This document shows, piece after piece, positions 44,201-51,827 of a DNA stretch of 64,000 nucleotides. How positions within the stretch are numbered: position 1 is the stretch's first letter; every line of letters starts with the position of its first letter. The translations under genes were made by a program, and so were the position numbers. This DNA is from Bacillus rhizoplanae. GTDB lineage: Bacteria; Bacillota; Bacilli; Bacillales; Bacillaceae_G. The DNA is taken from NCBI RefSeq assembly GCF_917563915.1, contig NZ_CAKJTI010000012.1, forward strand, positions 28,016 to 92,015, written 5' to 3'. The notes beneath the pieces were generated by a model, which searched no databases, had not been told where the DNA came from, and saw only the letters and a program-made list of their open reading frames with translations.

Positions 44201-44348
44201 AACAAATCGCATCAAAAATCGTTGTTTTTCCTGCACCTGTATTTCCAGAAATCGCAAAGATTCGATGTTCACCTAATTCTTCAAAATCAATTGTTTCCTG
44301 CTGCTTATATGGACCAAACGCTGTCATAATAAGTTTGATAGGTCTCAT
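41259..44348 (-). CDS. sbcC: DNA double-strand break repair ATPase SbcC
   Basis: This 1029-residue SMC-like protein has Walker A ISGNTGAGKTTIF at residue 30, long coiled coils (about 200-470 and 530-830), and the zinc hook CPVCGS at the tip (about 500). The C-terminal half has the ABC signature TLSGGEKFNASL and Walker B MFIDEGFGSLDEE. With SbcD it forms the SbcCD nuclease complex, which cleaves hairpins and double-strand ends. Its ATG overlaps the sbcD stop by 4 nt. Confidence 0.97.
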   Translation of the reverse strand: MRPIKLIMTAFGPYKQQETIDFEELGEHRIFAISGNTGAGKTTIFDAICYALYGEASGEERNDTSMLRSQFADDNVYTSVELLFQLKAKTYCIKRQLGHKKQGNKTITGHAIEFYEVVNDEQIPCVDRFHVTDVNKKVEDLIGLSKHQFSQIVMLPQGEFRKLLTSETENKEEILRRIFKTDRYKLMRELLDQKRKEWKDVLQEKQKERELYFRNVFKLPVRDGALLEILANQEHVNTHQVVEALQQEIAFYEKQEKQLEKQESIQLKQLKEAETGYHEAKALNDRLQDLQTKQNRYDSLQQERSSIEVKEQQFKRAEQASRLLPFEQWYDEAVQSAQQAEKYMKQIAVKQEQFVLAYERAEQQYEQEKNNETVREETKRNVQMLEELKEVIATFADKKIILAASEKQMEQFKLEVSKLEKQQEFSSTQKQQLSAKLKQIEQALEQYRAKVEQLSRMREDAKVLKDAYQVWQEVQKYERERKGALERMSAAQQAYETLEKSWLSEQAGQLAMHLHDGNPCPVCGSTSHPNKATEQEVSINEEQLNILREQKVQAEKQHVQIEEKCNFYKGQYEELCKEVQARGYAVSELADAYQTLIQQGKQLAAEVNELKESEEKRKQLSSQLQKLEEELDMLQATKRDIEEKLHRSEMESIQLRTSYENDKEKIPAEMQTLEAWQQAYEAKASLLRRLQESWQRAQEEFQRCTSEKIRVEEAYKAAQQQYTQGNENKEEKYARFMAELEASGFASQQAYTEAKLSDAERKDLQQHIQAYYSMLEVLTKQIEELTEQLQGKEWTELTQLEEQLKELEIQLDIIKEQRQRTKSANEYISDLHENIRRIDEQIHEEEAAFQELVDLYEVMKGDNESRISFERYILIEYLEQIVQVANERLRKLSNGQFYLKRSERVEKRNRQSGLGLDVYDAYTGQTRDVKTLSGGEKFNASLCLALGMADIIQSYEGGISIETMFIDEGFGSLDEESLTKAVDALIDLQKSGRFIGVISHVQELKNAMPAVLEVMKQKDGCSKTRFVVK

Positions 44349-45502
44349 GCTCTCTCCCCCTCTCGCTCATGAACTGTCTTTAATACTTCTAAGAAGAGAC
44401 GCTCTTTTTCTTCCGATAGCTCAGTCCCTTTCATTTCTTTATAAAAAGCTTTCACAAGGGAAAGATCATCCATTTTATGACGTGAAGTGACTGTAGTATT
44501 TTCATTCACCAACTCTTTTCTTTGCATAACACGCTCTACATGCATCGCATTTGGATAAACAGAACGAATCTTTTCCATTGGCTGCAATACAGGATTTTCA
44601 TCTAATAATTTCACAAATACGTAGTCTTCACAAACAGGATGTTGCAACAATTCATCAATTTTTGCTTCAACCGTTCTCATTTTACGTTGCGGTGTTAATA
44701 ACCGTTTCTCAATTGTTATTTCTCCTGTTTCATTTAATTCAACAATGTAATATCCTTTTTTGTGATGCTCTTCCGAAATCGAATACGCGAGCGGCGAACC
44801 CGCATAACGAATTGTTTCATTACGTACGTAATGCGCTTGGTGTAAATGACCAAGCGCTGTATAATGGAAGGCATCAAAATAATGACTGTTTACATATTCT
44901 GCTCCGCCAATTGATAATGGCCTCTCAGCATCACTTGTATTTTCTTCCGCTTCCCCAGACGCTGTTACGAAAGCATGTCCGATAAAAACATGACGCGCCT
45001 CTTTATCCATACTTTCCGATAACTCATTCATAAAAATACGCATCGCATCATCATGGCTACGAATATCATCATTTTTCATCACATGACGAACAATGCTCGG
45101 ATCAACATACGGAACTAAATGAAAGTGTACTTTTCCGTATTCATCATTCATTACAACGGGCTCATATGGATATTGAAATTGTCCAATAATATGCAGCCCT
45201 TGCTTCTTCATTAAGCCGCTCCCAAAATGAATACGGTCAGGACTATCATGATTCCCAGCTATCGCAAGTACTGGCGTTTGTAATTCAATCACAATTTTTT
45301 GTAATACTTCATTTAATAAATCTACCGCTTCTGTTGGCGGAATTGCGCGGTCGTATAAATCTCCTGCAATAATCACGGCATCTGGTTTTTCCTCTTCAAC
45401 AGCTTGTACGAATTGCTCTAAGACATAACGCTGATCTTCTGTCATATAAACACCGTGAACAAGCTTTCCTAAATGCCAATCGGCTGTATGAAAAAATTTC
45501 AT
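44345..45502 (-). CDS. sbcD: SbcD nuclease subunit
   Basis: This 385-residue metallophosphoesterase-type nuclease begins MKFFHTADWHLGKLVHGVYM. It carries IIAGDLYDRAIPP, IAGNHDSPDR and LGHLHQAHYV, the metal ligands of the Mre11/SbcD family. It is the upstream partner of sbcC; the overlap of the two genes ensures equal production. A full dispersed repeat copy lies a few tens of nucleotides upstream of its start. Confidence 0.97.
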   Translation of the reverse strand: MKFFHTADWHLGKLVHGVYMTEDQRYVLEQFVQAVEEEKPDAVIIAGDLYDRAIPPTEAVDLLNEVLQKIVIELQTPVLAIAGNHDSPDRIHFGSGLMKKQGLHIIGQFQYPYEPVVMNDEYGKVHFHLVPYVDPSIVRHVMKNDDIRSHDDAMRIFMNELSESMDKEARHVFIGHAFVTASGEAEENTSDAERPLSIGGAEYVNSHYFDAFHYTALGHLHQAHYVRNETIRYAGSPLAYSISEEHHKKGYYIVELNETGEITIEKRLLTPQRKMRTVEAKIDELLQHPVCEDYVFVKLLDENPVLQPMEKIRSVYPNAMHVERVMQRKELVNENTTVTSRHKMDDLSLVKAFYKEMKGTELSEEKERLFLEVLKTVHEREGERA

Positions 45503-45524
45503 CTTTCCCTTCCTTTCTTTTTAT

Positions 45525-45672
45525 CCCGCACTAACGGGCAGTAAGACCTCCACCTCAAGATTCAGAGAAAGCGAAGAAGTTAGGTGGAGGATAACTGTCC
45601 GTAAGAGCCCGATTAGTTCAACTAACCATCAGTGGGGGATGAAGCCCCCCCACTGATGGAAGTTTCACTTTA
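45525..45672 (-). repeat. Full copy of bcr1-like dispersed repeat
   Basis: It begins TTATCCCGCACTAACGGGCAGTAAG, has the CCTCCACCT / AGGTGGAGG inner stem, and ends with CCATCAGTGGGGGATG...CCCCCCCACTGATGG and GAAGTTTCACTTTA. Both hairpins are intact. It lies between sbcD and the DUF2584 gene, in opposite orientation to the copy at 36180. Confidence 0.85.
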
Positions 45673-45912
45673 TTAATTCACAGATTGAAGTGAAATAAGC
45701 TGATATAAAAGCGTCGTCTTCTCTTCTGTCCATTCCACTTTTTTTACAACTGCACTTCCAACAAGTTCTTGATTTGTTTTATACACTGGCAATATTTCAT
45801 CAACTACAAATAAATGATATCCTTCTAAAATTAACTGAAATATATTATCTTCTATATGTAATCGTTTCTCTGTTTCGTTTACAATAATCTTTGTATGCAT
45901 TTCAAATTTCAT
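45673..45912 (-). CDS. DUF2584-like small protein, 79 residues
   Basis: This small soluble protein starts MKFEMHTKIIVNETEKRLHI and ends TTLLYQLISLQSVN. The pattern of short beta strands and the LEGYHLFVVDEILPVYKTNQE segment fit the small DUF2584 family of Bacilli. It starts after AGGGGTG and ends exactly where the repeat copy begins, so the repeat provides its 3' flank. Function is unknown. Confidence 0.72.
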   Translation of the reverse strand: MKFEMHTKIIVNETEKRLHIEDNIFQLILEGYHLFVVDEILPVYKTNQELVGSAVVKKVEWTEEKTTLLYQLISLQSVN

Positions 45913-46329
45913 GCAAAAACACCCCTTTTTTTATGTCTCTATTTTAATAGTATAGCGGGCATTACTGATTGACAAGAGAATCAGTAAGAAAGGTATGACT
46001 TCCCTAATGAACATTCCCTCTACTTACAACATTATAACTGCAATATATCTTCAACTTTTCATTTGTAGTATGAGAAAAGTATTAAAAGAATATGAAAACT
46101 CCCGCCACTTATCTCCTTTAGACCTTGAAGTAAGATTTTTCCATGCACCATCTTCAACAAACACCATTGGTACTACTTTTTTTCAGTATGTTATAAGAAC
46201 CCATCCACATCTGCGAATAGCGAGATAGACGCAAAAAATGTTGCTGATACTTTTGTTAACATTTTAATTTTCAATACGGTATGTGAAATTAAATATTTAT
46301 TTAAAATAAAAATGCCGTTCATGGCACTT
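45913..46329. other. Intergenic region, no gene supported
   Basis: A 78-codon plus-strand frame at 45995-46228 has no ribosome binding site and non-protein-like composition. No hairpin or repeat stands out. Confidence 0.45.
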
Positions 46330-46590
46330 TTATTTTTGTAAATAATCCTTCATTACAACGTACAAAACAACAAATAATAATACTGTTGTCAAAAGCCACG
46401 AAAGAATCGCAACGTAATCATTTTGATTTAATGCAAAACTAATCGCAATTGTTAAGATAAGGACCGGGAATACAAATCGTACTTTATCTTGTATAGTATC
46501 ATGCTGTGCATCTTCTTGATGAAAATAGAAAGTTAAACCAATCATAAGAGAAGATAAAATAATGACCGATAATAACAAAGGCCCTGACAT
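46330..46590 (-). CDS. Small membrane protein, 86 residues
   Basis: Starts MSGPLLLSVIILSSLMIGLT with AAAGGGGAG before the ATG. Three membrane helices are visible (about 5-22, 38-55 and 60-79), with a charged loop (HQEDAQHDTIQDKVR) after the first. I do not recognise a named family. It is preceded by a long gap and is monocistronic. Confidence 0.72.
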   Translation of the reverse strand: MSGPLLLSVIILSSLMIGLTFYFHQEDAQHDTIQDKVRFVFPVLILTIAISFALNQNDYVAILSWLLTTVLLFVVLYVVMKDYLQK

Positions 46591-46889
46591 TCCGATCTCC
46601 CCTTTCTTTTCTTTCCTTTCTTATGGCACATTAGACATTCTATACTTGTAATAAATAAAACTTATAAGCGAACTTACTACATATGACATAATAGCAACAA
46701 AACAAAAAATTTAAATATAGAAAATGTATTATCCATATTTATTAAAACCTTTATTCTAAAAAATTACAAATTATATATTTAGTAAAAATCTGTTCAAAAC
46801 AATACCCGTTAGAAGTTGTATATTCCTTTTTCTTTAATGAAAATCCTTCAAAAATAACTCGTCAAAATATGCCAGGTTTTCGTTTCATT

Positions 46890-47040
46890 AAGCGAAACTT
46901 CCATCAGTGGGGGGCTTTATCCCCACTGATGGTTAGTTGAACCAATCGGGCTTTTACGGGCAGTAAGTCCCCACCTATCTTCTTCGCTTCTCTCTCAATC
47001 TTGAGGTGGGGGCTTACTGTCCACGAATAGCGGGATAAAT
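46890..47040 (+). repeat. Full copy of bcr1-like dispersed repeat
   Basis: It carries both hairpins: CCATCAGTGGGG / CCCCACTGATGG, and GGGCAGTAAGTCCCCACCT / AGGTGGGGGCTTACTGTCC. It starts AAACTTCCATCAG and ends GCGGGATAAA, in the same orientation as 36180. Confidence 0.85.
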
Positions 47041-47364
47041 TCTCATGTTTTCCTTCTATATATATTTTTAATTGTTTGTCACTTTTTTATTTTAAAAGAC
47101 ATATTCTTTCAGTCTAAAAACTTTAGCATGATGATACAAAAAACACGAAGCAACTTACTACTTCTCTTCTATTTTCTACAGTATACTCATTGGCTCTTCA
47201 TTTTAAAACAAAAAAAGACATGCAATATGGCAGGATTCAAGAAATGAAACAAGAAAGATATACACAAGAGTTCATCTTTCATAACGATTCAGGAGATCGC
47301 TACATATTTTAATTCGTTGCTACAATTATCACCATAGATGCTCCCGCTCTGTCTTCTTATAAAA

Positions 47365-47390
47365 TGTCTATTTGTTTAGACACTTAAACA
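47365..47390 (+). promoter_or_regulatory. Probable activator-binding site upstream of the enoyl-CoA hydratase operon
   Basis: TGTCTATTTGTTTAGACA (6-bp arms) overlaps TGTTTAGACACTTAAACA (6-bp arms). The TTGTTTAGA core recurs at 53641 and 53673, in front of the other valine-pathway operon. The distance to the sigma-54 promoter (about 45-70 nt) fits an enhancer site. Confidence 0.65.
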
Positions 47391-47432
47391 TTTTGTGTCC
47401 AATCCATCCCCGCTAACATACAGCATTTGAAT

Positions 47433-47448
47433 TGGCACACTTCTTGCA
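47433..47448 (+). promoter_or_regulatory. Sigma-54 (-24/-12) promoter
   Basis: TGGCACACTTCTTGCA has the invariant GG and GC with exactly 10 nt between them and matches the consensus at nearly all positions. It lies 37 nt before the start of the enoyl-CoA hydratase gene. Confidence 0.85.
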
Positions 47449-47484
47449 AAAATAAATATATGATCATAAAGGAGGATATAGATA

Positions 47485-48270
47485 ATGGAAACCAAATTTG
47501 CAAATATAAGAAAACAAAACTTTATTACAATAGTAGAGGTGAACAATGCCCCAGCAAATGCTTTATCATCTGCATGTATAGCTGAATTACGCTCAATCTT
47601 TTCAATGCTTACTGAGGATGACGAAACAAGGGCTATTATTCTAACAGGTGCTGGACGTTTTTTTGTAGCTGGTGCCGATATTAAAGAGTTTGTTTCTGCA
47701 CTAGGAGATCAAGAGAAAGGATTAGCAATGGCAAAAGCAGGACAAGCACTTTGTGACGAAATAGAAGCCATGAAGAAGCCAGTCATTGCTGCCATAAACG
47801 GTCCTGCTCTTGGCGGCGGATTAGAGTTAGCCATGGGATGTCATTTTAGAATTACATCAGATACTGCTATTCTCGGTTTACCGGAATTAAAACTTGGATT
47901 ACTCCCAACATTCGGCGGTACACAACGCCTTAGCAGAATAACAAATATGGCAACGGCTTTAGACTTAATTTTAACTAGTAAACAAATAAGCGGAAAAGAA
48001 GCAGCCAATCTCGGTCTTGTTCAATTGGTTGTTTCCCAAGAAGAATTATTACCAACTGCTCTCTTAATTGCTCAATCCTTTCTCGAAGGAAAAAGCATGA
48101 CTAGTGTCACACGTGCCGTAGAATGTATTACACAAGGATATAACGAAAATATGTCTGAAGGCTTGAAAAGAGAGCGCGAGAAATTCTCTGAATTATTTTT
48201 AACTGATGACGCTAAAGAGGGCATTCAAGCTTTCATCGAGAAGCGGAAACCTAACTTTATACATTCATAA
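47485..48270 (+). CDS. Enoyl-CoA hydratase
   Basis: This 261-residue crotonase has GAGRFFVAGADIKEF and INGPALGGGLELAMGCHFRI as CoA and oxyanion motifs. The catalytic Glu region is ILGLPELKLGLLPTFGGTQRLSR. It is the first gene of a two-gene operon under a sigma-54 promoter; GGAGG lies 10 nt before its ATG. In the valine route it would hydrate methacrylyl-CoA to 3-hydroxyisobutyryl-CoA, the substrate of the next gene's product. Substrate choice is inferred from that neighbour. Confidence 0.9.
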   Translation: METKFANIRKQNFITIVEVNNAPANALSSACIAELRSIFSMLTEDDETRAIILTGAGRFFVAGADIKEFVSALGDQEKGLAMAKAGQALCDEIEAMKKPVIAAINGPALGGGLELAMGCHFRITSDTAILGLPELKLGLLPTFGGTQRLSRITNMATALDLILTSKQISGKEAANLGLVQLVVSQEELLPTALLIAQSFLEGKSMTSVTRAVECITQGYNENMSEGLKREREKFSELFLTDDAKEGIQAFIEKRKPNFIHS

Positions 48271-48284
48271 AAGGAGGATATGTT

Positions 48285-49337
48285 ATGACTGATCAAGTTC
48301 TATTTTCAACTAACGAAAATGGTGTAGCCACTATTACGTTAAATCGTCCGAAAGCATTAAACTCACTTTCTTATGAAATGATAGGACCGATTACACAAAA
48401 GTTAAAAGATTGGGAAGTTGATGATCAAATTCATCTTGTCCTTATAAAAGGCGCAGGTACGAAGGGACTTTGTGCTGGTGGTGACATCAAGACACTTTAC
48501 GAGGCTCGTTTACATGAATCTGCCATGCAAAAAGCAGAGCAATTTTTTGAAGATGAATATAAATTAGATATGCTCGTTTATAAGTTTTCTAAACCGATTA
48601 TCGCATGTTTAGATGGTTTTGTTATGGGCGGAGGCGTCGGACTAACTTACGGAGCGAGCCATAGAATTGTAACTGAGAAGACGAAGTGGGCCATGCCAGA
48701 AATGAATATTGGCTTTTTCCCAGATGTCGGGGCTGCCTATTTCTTAAATAAATCTCCAGGGTATATAGGACGTTACTTAGCATTAACAGCTTCTGTTATT
48801 AAAGCTCCTGATGTACTATATATAAACGGTGCAGATTTTTACATGACAAACGAAAACTTAAATGCTTTTCTTAACCGTGTCGAACATATAGATTGGCCTG
48901 TAAAAGACATACATACAACATTGACACAACTGGTAAATGACTATTCTGAGCTTCCTGTTAACGAAAGTGAGCTATCATCATTCCAAACAGACATTAACAA
49001 TCACTTTTCTTTTCACACAGTTGAAGAGATTGTACATTCTTTAGAAAAAGATGCTAGCCATTTTGCAGCTAAAACAAAAGAAACAATTTTATCAAAATCC
49101 CCATTCTCCTTAAAGATCACTTTAAAACAACTAATTGATGGAGAAGAAAAAACGTTAGAGGATTGCTTTAATACTGATCTTGTACTTGCTAAAAATTTTA
49201 TGAAACATGAAGATTTTTTCGAAGGAGTACGTTCAGTTGTCATTGACAAGGACCAAAATCCGCAATATAAATATAAGCAATTAGAAGATGTTTCAGACGA
49301 GGTTGTGAACAGCTTTTTCAACCTTTTAAGAAGCTAA
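48285..49337 (+). CDS. 3-hydroxyisobutyryl-CoA hydrolase
   Basis: This 350-residue member of the crotonase fold has the HIBCH features LVLIKGAGTKGLCAGGDIKT, the loop KPIIACLDGFVMGGGVGLTYGASHRI, and MPEMNIGFFPDVGAAYFLNK. The extended C-terminal part sets it apart from hydratases. It releases free 3-hydroxyisobutyrate in valine degradation, which the dehydrogenase of the opposite operon (50921) then oxidises. Its start lies 14 nt after the hydratase stop. A strong terminator at 49374 closes the operon. Confidence 0.92.
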   Translation: MTDQVLFSTNENGVATITLNRPKALNSLSYEMIGPITQKLKDWEVDDQIHLVLIKGAGTKGLCAGGDIKTLYEARLHESAMQKAEQFFEDEYKLDMLVYKFSKPIIACLDGFVMGGGVGLTYGASHRIVTEKTKWAMPEMNIGFFPDVGAAYFLNKSPGYIGRYLALTASVIKAPDVLYINGADFYMTNENLNAFLNRVEHIDWPVKDIHTTLTQLVNDYSELPVNESELSSFQTDINNHFSFHTVEEIVHSLEKDASHFAAKTKETILSKSPFSLKITLKQLIDGEEKTLEDCFNTDLVLAKNFMKHEDFFEGVRSVVIDKDQNPQYKYKQLEDVSDEVVNSFFNLLRS

Positions 49338-49373
49338 TTATATCAAGTGAAACTTATACATTTTATTTGAAAT

Positions 49374-49406
49374 AAAAAAAGTGTCCAATACCATGGACAC
49401 TTTTTT
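49374..49406. terminator. Bidirectional intrinsic terminator
   Basis: AAAAAAAGTGTCCA and TGGACACTTTTTT form a 13-bp stem with a 6-nt loop between the two convergent valine operons. Confidence 0.9.
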
Positions 49407-49415
49407 ATATTCTTC

Positions 49416-50876
49416 TTAAAACCAGCGTTCTGTCACTACTTTTTTACGTGTATAAAATTGTACACCATCTTTTCCATTTGTACCTAAGTCACCGTAGAAA
49501 GAAGCTTTATTTCCTGCAAATGCGAAAAATGCCATTGGTGCTGGAACGTTTACGTTTACGCCAATCATCCCTGCATCGATATTATCACGGAATGTTTGTG
49601 CGTGTTTACCACTTGACGTATAAATGACTGCACCATTTGCAAATTTTGATTGGTTTGTAAGCTTAATTCCTTCTTCTAAATCCTTTACTCTCACAATGCT
49701 TAATACTGGAGCAAAAATTTCATCTTGCCAAATTTTCATATCTTGATTCACACCATCAAAGATTGTTGCTCCAACGAAATACCCTTCCCCAACTTCTTCA
49801 TTAATTTTACGGCCATCTACTAATAAAGTAGCTCCATCTGCTACACCGCTATTAATATAGCCTAGTACACGCTCTTTATGAGATTCACGAATTAATGGAC
49901 CTACATAATTCTCTTCATGGAAACCATCACCGACTTTTAATTTACGCGTTTCTGATATAAGAACATCAATGAATTCATCAGCAATTTCATCGACTACCGC
50001 TACAACAGAGCATGCCATGCAGCGCTCTCCACTGCTTGCAAATGCAGAACCAATGACACCTTGTACTGTCTTTTCAATATTGCAGTCCGGCATAACAATT
50101 GCATGGTTTTTCGCTCCTGCAAGTGCTTGTACTCGTTTTCCATATTTTGTTCCTGTTTCGTATACATAGCGTGCAACTGGCTCAGATCCAACAAATGAAA
50201 CAGCTTGAATATCTTTATTTTCTAAAATGCTATTTACAACATCTTTTCCACCTTGTACTAAGTTTAAAACCCCTTTCGGGAAGCCCGCTTCATAGAATAA
50301 TTCTACTAGTCTTTCTGCTAAAAGCGGCGTTCTTTCAGATGTTTTTAATACAAATGTATTACCGCAAGCGATTGCTAACGGGAACATCCATAGTGGAATC
50401 ATCATTGGGAAGTTGAACGGTGTAATACCAGCAACAACTCCAATTGGGTATCTCCAAATTGAACCATCAATTCCACCTGCAATATTTGGAAGTGCTTGCC
50501 CCATCATTAAATTTGGTGTTGATGTTGCCAGTTCTACAGCTTCAATCCCTCGCTGCACTTCGCCAGTTGCATCTTTTAATGTTTTACCATTTTCTAATGT
50601 AATGATTTTTGCAAGCTCATCTTTGTTTTCTTGTAAAAGTTGTAAATATTTATATAGCTGTCTTGAGCGATTTGGAACTGGTACTTTAGACCATGTTTCA
50701 TATGCTGCTTTTGCAGCTTCAACAGCACGATCCACATCTTCTTTTGGAGAAAGTGGAACATAAGCAATTATTTTCCCAGTCGCAGGATTCGGAACAGCTT
50801 CCACTTCTCTGCCAGTAGATTCTACCCATTCACCATTAATATGATTTTTCACGCGTTTAATTTCTGTTGTAATCAT
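49416..50876 (-). CDS. mmsA: Methylmalonate-semialdehyde dehydrogenase (CoA-acylating)
   Basis: This 486-residue aldehyde dehydrogenase has the NAD-binding [19 protein letters not shown], the Gly-rich [15 protein letters not shown], and the catalytic Cys in [15 protein letters not shown]. The MmsA/IolA-specific lack of the usual catalytic Glu fits CoA-dependent chemistry. It converts methylmalonate semialdehyde to propionyl-CoA, CO2 and NADH. It is the last gene of the minus-strand operon. The same enzyme family also serves inositol breakdown, but neighbours favour valine. Confidence 0.93.
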   Translation of the reverse strand: MITTEIKRVKNHINGEWVESTGREVEAVPNPATGKIIAYVPLSPKEDVDRAVEAAKAAYETWSKVPVPNRSRQLYKYLQLLQENKDELAKIITLENGKTLKDATGEVQRGIEAVELATSTPNLMMGQALPNIAGGIDGSIWRYPIGVVAGITPFNFPMMIPLWMFPLAIACGNTFVLKTSERTPLLAERLVELFYEAGFPKGVLNLVQGGKDVVNSILENKDIQAVSFVGSEPVARYVYETGTKYGKRVQALAGAKNHAIVMPDCNIEKTVQGVIGSAFASSGERCMACSVVAVVDEIADEFIDVLISETRKLKVGDGFHEENYVGPLIRESHKERVLGYINSGVADGATLLVDGRKINEEVGEGYFVGATIFDGVNQDMKIWQDEIFAPVLSIVRVKDLEEGIKLTNQSKFANGAVIYTSSGKHAQTFRDNIDAGMIGVNVNVPAPMAFFAFAGNKASFYGDLGTNGKDGVQFYTRKKVVTERWF

Positions 50877-50920
50877 TGTATTCGCTCCTTTTTATTTTTT
50901 ATATTTGCTAGTATTCATTG

Positions 50921-51811
50921 TTATTTATGACTAGAGATTAATTGTTCACTTACCTTTTGATATAAAGCAGCCATGTCTTTTTCACCATATCCCGCTTTAC
51001 CAGCTTCATCATACAAATTCAAAAGCATTTCACTCACTGGTAAGTGAAGCTCACTGTCTTTTGCTAAATCAACTGCAAATCCTAAGTCTTTCTTTAGTAG
51101 ATTTACAGTAAATCCTGGTTCATAGTTTTCTGGCGCAATAAAGCTTTTATAATTGCGCTCATAAATTCTACTTTGTCCATAACTCACATTTAAAATATCA
51201 AACATTTTATCTAAATCCATATTGTTTTTCTTTGCTAATGTCAGAGCTTCACTAACACCCGCTGTATAAAAACCAATTAATAAGTTATTAATCAATTTTA
51301 CAGTCGTACCACTATCAATTCGCTCACTCACATGAAATATATTTGCTCCCAATACTTCCATCACTGGTAAACCTTTTTCATATACTTCTTTTGGTCCACC
51401 AACCATAAAAGTTAATGTGCGGTTTTCCGCTCCAATCACTCCACCGCTAACCGGTGCAGCCAAGAATTCGACTTTTTTATCCTTCGCAGCATCTGCAAGC
51501 TTTTTATTTAGCTGCGGAGCTACTGTGCTTGTATCAATTAAAACAACATTCGAATGACTATTCTCAATTAAACCCTCTTCTCCAAAATAAACAGCTTCAA
51601 CAGCTCGCGGTGACGGTAAACTTGTAAAAATCAAATCACATGTTTCTGCTAATTTTCCAATTGATAAACCGATGATTCCCCCTTCTTTCTCGAAGGAAGC
51701 TTCAGCATCTTTATTTAAATCGACTCCATATACCGTATAATTTGATTTAACTAAATTTTTAGACATTGGAAGACCCATATTACCTAAACCGATAAAACCA
51801 ATCTTTTTCAT
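50921..51811 (-). CDS. mmsB: 3-hydroxyisobutyrate dehydrogenase
   Basis: This 296-residue beta-hydroxyacid dehydrogenase begins with the Rossmann motif KKIGFIGLGNMGLPMSKNL and contains the substrate motif APVSGGVIGAENRTLTFMVGG and the catalytic Lys in GTTVKLINNLLIG. It oxidises 3-hydroxyisobutyrate to methylmalonate semialdehyde. It lies between the acyl-CoA dehydrogenase (16 nt) and MmsA (44 nt). Confidence 0.94.
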   Translation of the reverse strand: MKKIGFIGLGNMGLPMSKNLVKSNYTVYGVDLNKDAEASFEKEGGIIGLSIGKLAETCDLIFTSLPSPRAVEAVYFGEEGLIENSHSNVVLIDTSTVAPQLNKKLADAAKDKKVEFLAAPVSGGVIGAENRTLTFMVGGPKEVYEKGLPVMEVLGANIFHVSERIDSGTTVKLINNLLIGFYTAGVSEALTLAKKNNMDLDKMFDILNVSYGQSRIYERNYKSFIAPENYEPGFTVNLLKKDLGFAVDLAKDSELHLPVSEMLLNLYDEAGKAGYGEKDMAALYQKVSEQLISSHK

Positions 51812-51827
51812 ACTGCTCTCCTCCTAT

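Larger units (their letters stand above)
46591..47432. other. Long gene-poor region with a repeat copy and promoter elements
   Basis: Apart from the repeat copy (46890-47040) and the activator motif (47365-47390), only a 44-codon open segment is seen at 47181-47312. It reads VYSLALHFKTKKDMQYGRIQ and has no start or binding site. It looks protein-like and could be a gene remnant. I see no identifiable gene. Confidence 0.45.

Noticed and set aside
45995-46228. A 77-codon plus-strand open frame
   Set aside because: No ribosome binding site and no recognisable features; composition resembles random AT-rich translation.
36180-47040. CRISPR array suggested by repeated GC-rich units
   Set aside because: Copies are 150 bp long, far apart, in both orientations and without regular spacers.
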